The notes under the pieces were generated by a model. That model searched no databases. It worked only from the letters and a program-made list of their open reading frames with translations, and was not told the origin of the DNA. This document shows, one piece after another, positions 36,650 through 38,995 of a stretch of DNA of 38,995 bases (within the stretch, counting starts at the first letter, position 1; each line of letters starts with the position of its first letter). The stretch lies in NCBI GenBank assembly GCA_029907205.1, contig JARYMI010000028.1, positions 1-38,995 on the forward strand, written 5' to 3'. The DNA comes from Clostridiales bacterium (GTDB taxonomy: Bacteria; Acidobacteriota; Aminicenantia; Aminicenantales; UBA8522). Made by a program: the position numbers and the translations under genes.

Positions 36650-37047
36650 TGCAGCCTCCCTTTTATTAAATATACGCGCCTGTTCTAGATAACTCGTTCA
36701 TATTACTTCGATAATTTTATGCGCCGCCAGCGAAAGTTATTTTTCCTCTAATAATATTATAAAAATCATACAGAAAATGTCATTATAAGGGAGTTATTGT
36801 AATTAAATGATATAAGCATGCGCAATTCTGCTTGAATTGTTTAATCAGAGGAAGAACTCTATCGGAACATGATAAATCAGAATAACTGAAGGACTCAAAA
36901 TATCCCAAGAAGCCCGGAGCTCCCCTCGATGGGTGACTTAATCTGATTTTTATAAGGACAAAATTTCACCCCAATTTTAACCTCAAAAGATGATTTGCAC
37001 ACCTCCTCGATCTTGCGAGATTATCAGATATTAAAGGAGAAGATGCG
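36650..37047. other. AT-rich divergent intergenic region with inverted repeat
   Basis: About 400 bases between the divergent XRE-ImmA and Deg-type genes, with no believable gene. It is clearly more AT-rich than the metabolic genes. It contains CAATTCTGCTTGAATTG (36823-36839), two perfect six-base arms around five bases, a candidate operator or small hairpin. TATATT lies near the XRE start (minus strand, about 36667-36672) but lacks a good -35 partner. The AAAGGAGA before 37048 is the Shine-Dalgarno of the protease gene. Confidence 0.4.
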
Positions 37048-38532
37048 ATGGAAATCTGCCCTTATCTAACAAGAATAGTCATATTATTATTATTTTCGCT
37101 GATATCCATATTTTCAGGTTGCTCTCCTGCAAACGCGAAATCTCACATCGACAATTCTATTGTCAAAATTTATTCCGAATGCTACCCGTATAGCTATATA
37201 GCTCCCTGGCAGCTCGACGGCCCCGAGAGCGGAACGGGATCGGGTTGTATAATCGCAGGGAAAAGAATCTTAACCAATGCCCATGTAGTCTCTAATGCCA
37301 AATTTGTTCAAGTCAAGCGTGCAGGGGCGAAAGATAAATTTGTTGCTGAGGTTGAATTTATTGCTCACGATTGCGACCTGGCTGTCCTCAAGGTTAAAGA
37401 AGAGAATTTCTTTAAAGGAGCCACGCCGCTTCAGATAGGTTCACTTGTTACGATAAGAGACCATGTAACCGTTTACGGCTTTCCAGAGGGTGGAGAGGCG
37501 TTAAGTGTCACCGAGGGGATCGTTTCAAGGGTAGAAGTCCACGAGTATGCGCACAGTAAAGCGGAGCTTCTATGCGGCCAAATAGACGCTGCGATTAACG
37601 ATGGAAACAGCGGCGGTCCGGTTATTAAAGACGGTAAGATTGTCGGTGTCGCTTTTCAAGCTGGTTCTGGCGAGAATATTGGCTATATGGTTCCTTCTCC
37701 GGTTATCCAGCATTTCCTAAAAGATATCGAAGACGGCAGATACGATGGCATCCCGAGCTTGGAAATCTCGTGGCAAACCATGGAGAACCCAGACTTGCGA
37801 TCGAAATATGGATTGAGCAAAGAGCAAACGGGACTCCTCGTCAACAAGGTTTACGCTGGCTCGCCAGCCGAAGGTCTATTGAAGCCTGGCGATGTCATTT
37901 TAGGCGTAGCAGATAGGGATATTGCCAGCGACGGGACAATAGAATTTCGCAAGAACGAGAGGACGCTGTTTATTCAAAGGATCCAGGAATTCTTTTTGGG
38001 CGACATTGTGTGTCTTCGAGTTTTGCGTGAAGGGAAGATTTTGACTTTAAGTATCAAGCTGACCGCTCGTGTCAATCAAACTCGACTCGTGCCTCATTGC
38101 CAATACGATATTCAACCCTCCTATTACATCCTTGGCGGCCTCGTGTTCCAGCATCTAACCGAAAACTATCTCGATCTATGGAAGAAGAATCAAGCTCCAT
38201 CTAACCTGAGGAACTATTATTTGCACGGCGAACCGAGCAAATACCGAAAGAAAATCGTGATTCTTGCCTCAATCTTGGCCGACGAGGTAAATGTTGGGTA
38301 TGAAGATCTCGTTGATTTTGCCATTTTCAAAGCTAATGGAGAAACAATTTCTGATTTGCCAAGCCTAGTCGCGGCAGTCGAAAGCAATACCCAGCGTTAT
38401 CATGTTTTTGAAGATGAGAAAGGAAGGGTCATTGTTCTTGACCGCGAAAAAGCGAGGCTCAGGCACGCACAAATATTGAAGCGCTACGATATCCCCTCAG
38501 ACCGCTCAGAGGACCTTAAGCTTAAAAAATAA
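37048..38532 (+). CDS. Secreted Deg/HtrA-type serine protease with Deg9-like PDZ tail
   Basis: A 494-residue trypsin-fold protease. The N-terminus is a signal segment ending at FSGC (residue 25), a possible lipoprotein site. The catalytic triad is H79 (TNAHVV), D110 (CDLAVLKV) and S188 (GNSGGP). A first PDZ domain (~255-350) contains GSPAEGLLKPGDVILGV. The C-terminal part (LVPHCQYDIQPSYYILGGLVF ... VGYEDL ... ILKRYDIPSDRSEDL) strikingly resembles the second PDZ region of plant Deg2/Deg9-type proteases rather than DegP. It probably works in the periplasm or at the membrane in protein quality control. AAAGGAGA precedes the ATG. It points toward the partial methylase gene and away from the helicase pair; a defence role is not evident. 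Confidence 0.85.
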   Translation: MEICPYLTRIVILLLFSLISIFSGCSPANAKSHIDNSIVKIYSECYPYSYIAPWQLDGPESGTGSGCIIAGKRILTNAHVVSNAKFVQVKRAGAKDKFVAEVEFIAHDCDLAVLKVKEENFFKGATPLQIGSLVTIRDHVTVYGFPEGGEALSVTEGIVSRVEVHEYAHSKAELLCGQIDAAINDGNSGGPVIKDGKIVGVAFQAGSGENIGYMVPSPVIQHFLKDIEDGRYDGIPSLEISWQTMENPDLRSKYGLSKEQTGLLVNKVYAGSPAEGLLKPGDVILGVADRDIASDGTIEFRKNERTLFIQRIQEFFLGDIVCLRVLREGKILTLSIKLTARVNQTRLVPHCQYDIQPSYYILGGLVFQHLTENYLDLWKKNQAPSNLRNYYLHGEPSKYRKKIVILASILADEVNVGYEDLVDFAIFKANGETISDLPSLVAAVESNTQRYHVFEDEKGRVIVLDREKARLRHAQILKRYDIPSDRSEDLKLKK

Positions 38533-38585
38533 CTCAAATTTGCCCGGTTTATAAAATTTATCTAGATGCGCTTGTTGACATCTCC

Positions 38586-38995
38586 CTATTTTTCTCCGGA
38601 ACCCCTTTTTCTATATTCCCTCCGAGATTCTGCGGCTACCTGGACCTTACGTTCTGAAGGAATCGGGTATGGTTTTTGGATAGGTTTTGGCGCTCGATCT
38701 TCTGCTTTCCATTCGGCGATGCGGTTCTGGAGATAGGCGAAAAATTCGGGGCGTTTGCGGGCGAAGACGGGGAAAGTTGATAGGATGTATTCAAGGTCGT
38801 CCGGAGAAAGGCCGTAGGCTTCGGAGATAGAACGGTTTAATAGCCAAATATGTTCAAAGTTAGCTATATCGTTATATATGTTTTCTAAATTGGATAGGTA
38901 AGAAGAACGGGTTATAAATTTTGCGATTCCTTCAGAATCCGCTGGAGAAACAGTAGCCATTCGGCCCGCATGAGTAAAATTCATATTAGCGGATA
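38586..38995 (-). CDS. C-terminal part of a probable Eco57I-type N6-adenine DNA methyltransferase (partial)
   Basis: The minus-strand frame is open from the window edge to a TAG at 38586-38588, so this is the last ~136 residues of a larger protein. The segment ISEAYGLSPDDLEYIL, followed by STFPVFARKRPEFFAYLQ, resembles the tail of large class-I N6-adenine methylases of the Eco57I/PglX/DrmMI kind, where a 'YGLSxDDLxYIL' helix follows the target-recognition region. The extreme C-terminus is basic (SRREYRKRGSGEK). The catalytic motif (NPPY) would lie outside the window, so the call cannot be confirmed here. If right, it adds a modification enzyme to the helicase-nuclease neighbourhood. An internal ATG at 38984 should not be taken as the start. 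Confidence 0.5.
   Translation of the reverse strand, partial: SANMNFTHAGRMATVSPADSEGIAKFITRSSYLSNLENIYNDIANFEHIWLLNRSISEAYGLSPDDLEYILSTFPVFARKRPEFFAYLQNRIAEWKAEDRAPKPIQKPYPIPSERKVQVAAESRREYRKRGSGEK

Noticed and set aside
37048..38532. Deg-type protease as an effector of the defence system.
   Set aside because: It has an export signal, so it acts outside the cytoplasm, and is transcribed on the opposite strand. Neighbourhood alone is not enough.
29965..38995. A complete Druantia or DISARM system.
   Set aside because: Only the helicase and a putative methylase tail are seen. No DruA-D/H, DrmB, DrmC or DrmD gene is within the window, so the system type cannot be named.
1..38995. CRISPR arrays, tRNA or rRNA genes.
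   Set aside because: No regularly spaced short repeats with spacers, cloverleaf-like segments or rRNA-like sequence were seen by eye. The only regular repeats are the coding SBBP units. A tRNAscan run would be the decisive test.

Overview
The window reads as a bacterial chromosome segment from an anaerobic or fermentative, protein- and glycan-using organism with an outer membrane. A TonB-dependent receptor with an N-terminal carboxypeptidase-regulatory-like domain, an SBBP-repeat secreted protein, secreted M14 and M6 peptidases, a GH127 enzyme and an EtfAB pair beside fatty-acid synthesis genes together resemble gene content I associate with Candidatus Aminicenantes / Acidobacteria-like lineages. 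That placement is inference only; there is no rRNA or tRNA here. By eye the metabolic genes are GC-rich, while the CPBP/DUF362 genes (2.6-5 kb) and the right end (36.6-39 kb) are more AT-rich.

Layout. 1-454 is a scar: an IS110-type transposase fragment runs into the frameshifted 3' end of a saccharopine dehydrogenase-type gene. 456-4957 holds a membrane-anchored beta-lactamase-fold hydrolase, a CPBP membrane protease and a membrane-fused DUF362 protein. 4997-8490 holds polA and a small conserved gene, flanked by two copies, in opposite orientation, of a structured non-coding repeat. 8532-14445 is a likely single transcription unit from a perfect consensus sigma-70-type promoter: DUF177, rpmF, plsX, fabG, acpP, fabF, etfB, etfA (fabH and fabD are absent). 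14516-20463 (minus) is a translationally coupled pair, SBBP-propeller protein then TonB-dependent receptor, under a promoter whose -10 box lies inside a 14-bp perfect palindrome. 20842-24669 is a secreted M14 plus M6 peptidase pair. 24748-27204 (minus) is a GH127 glycosidase with its own promoter. 27309-29946 (minus) holds an FAD amine/D-amino-acid dehydrogenase-like gene and glycerate 2-kinase.

The right end looks like part of a defence island. A 1748-residue helicase with several zinc-finger clusters, a DUF1998 domain and a C-terminal Vsr/DUF559-like nuclease domain (DruE/DrmA-like) follows an XRE-ImmA/IrrE regulator on the same strand. At the window edge is the C-terminal part of what looks like an Eco57I-type N6-adenine methyltransferase. 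A secreted Deg-type protease with a plant Deg9-like C-terminus lies between them on the opposite strand. The island continues past the window, so the system type cannot be settled here.

The two most notable items are the repeat pair around polA (two conserved blocks separated by exactly 25 variable bases, with a long wobble-tolerant outer stem in one copy) and the helicase-nuclease / protease-regulator / methylase neighbourhood.
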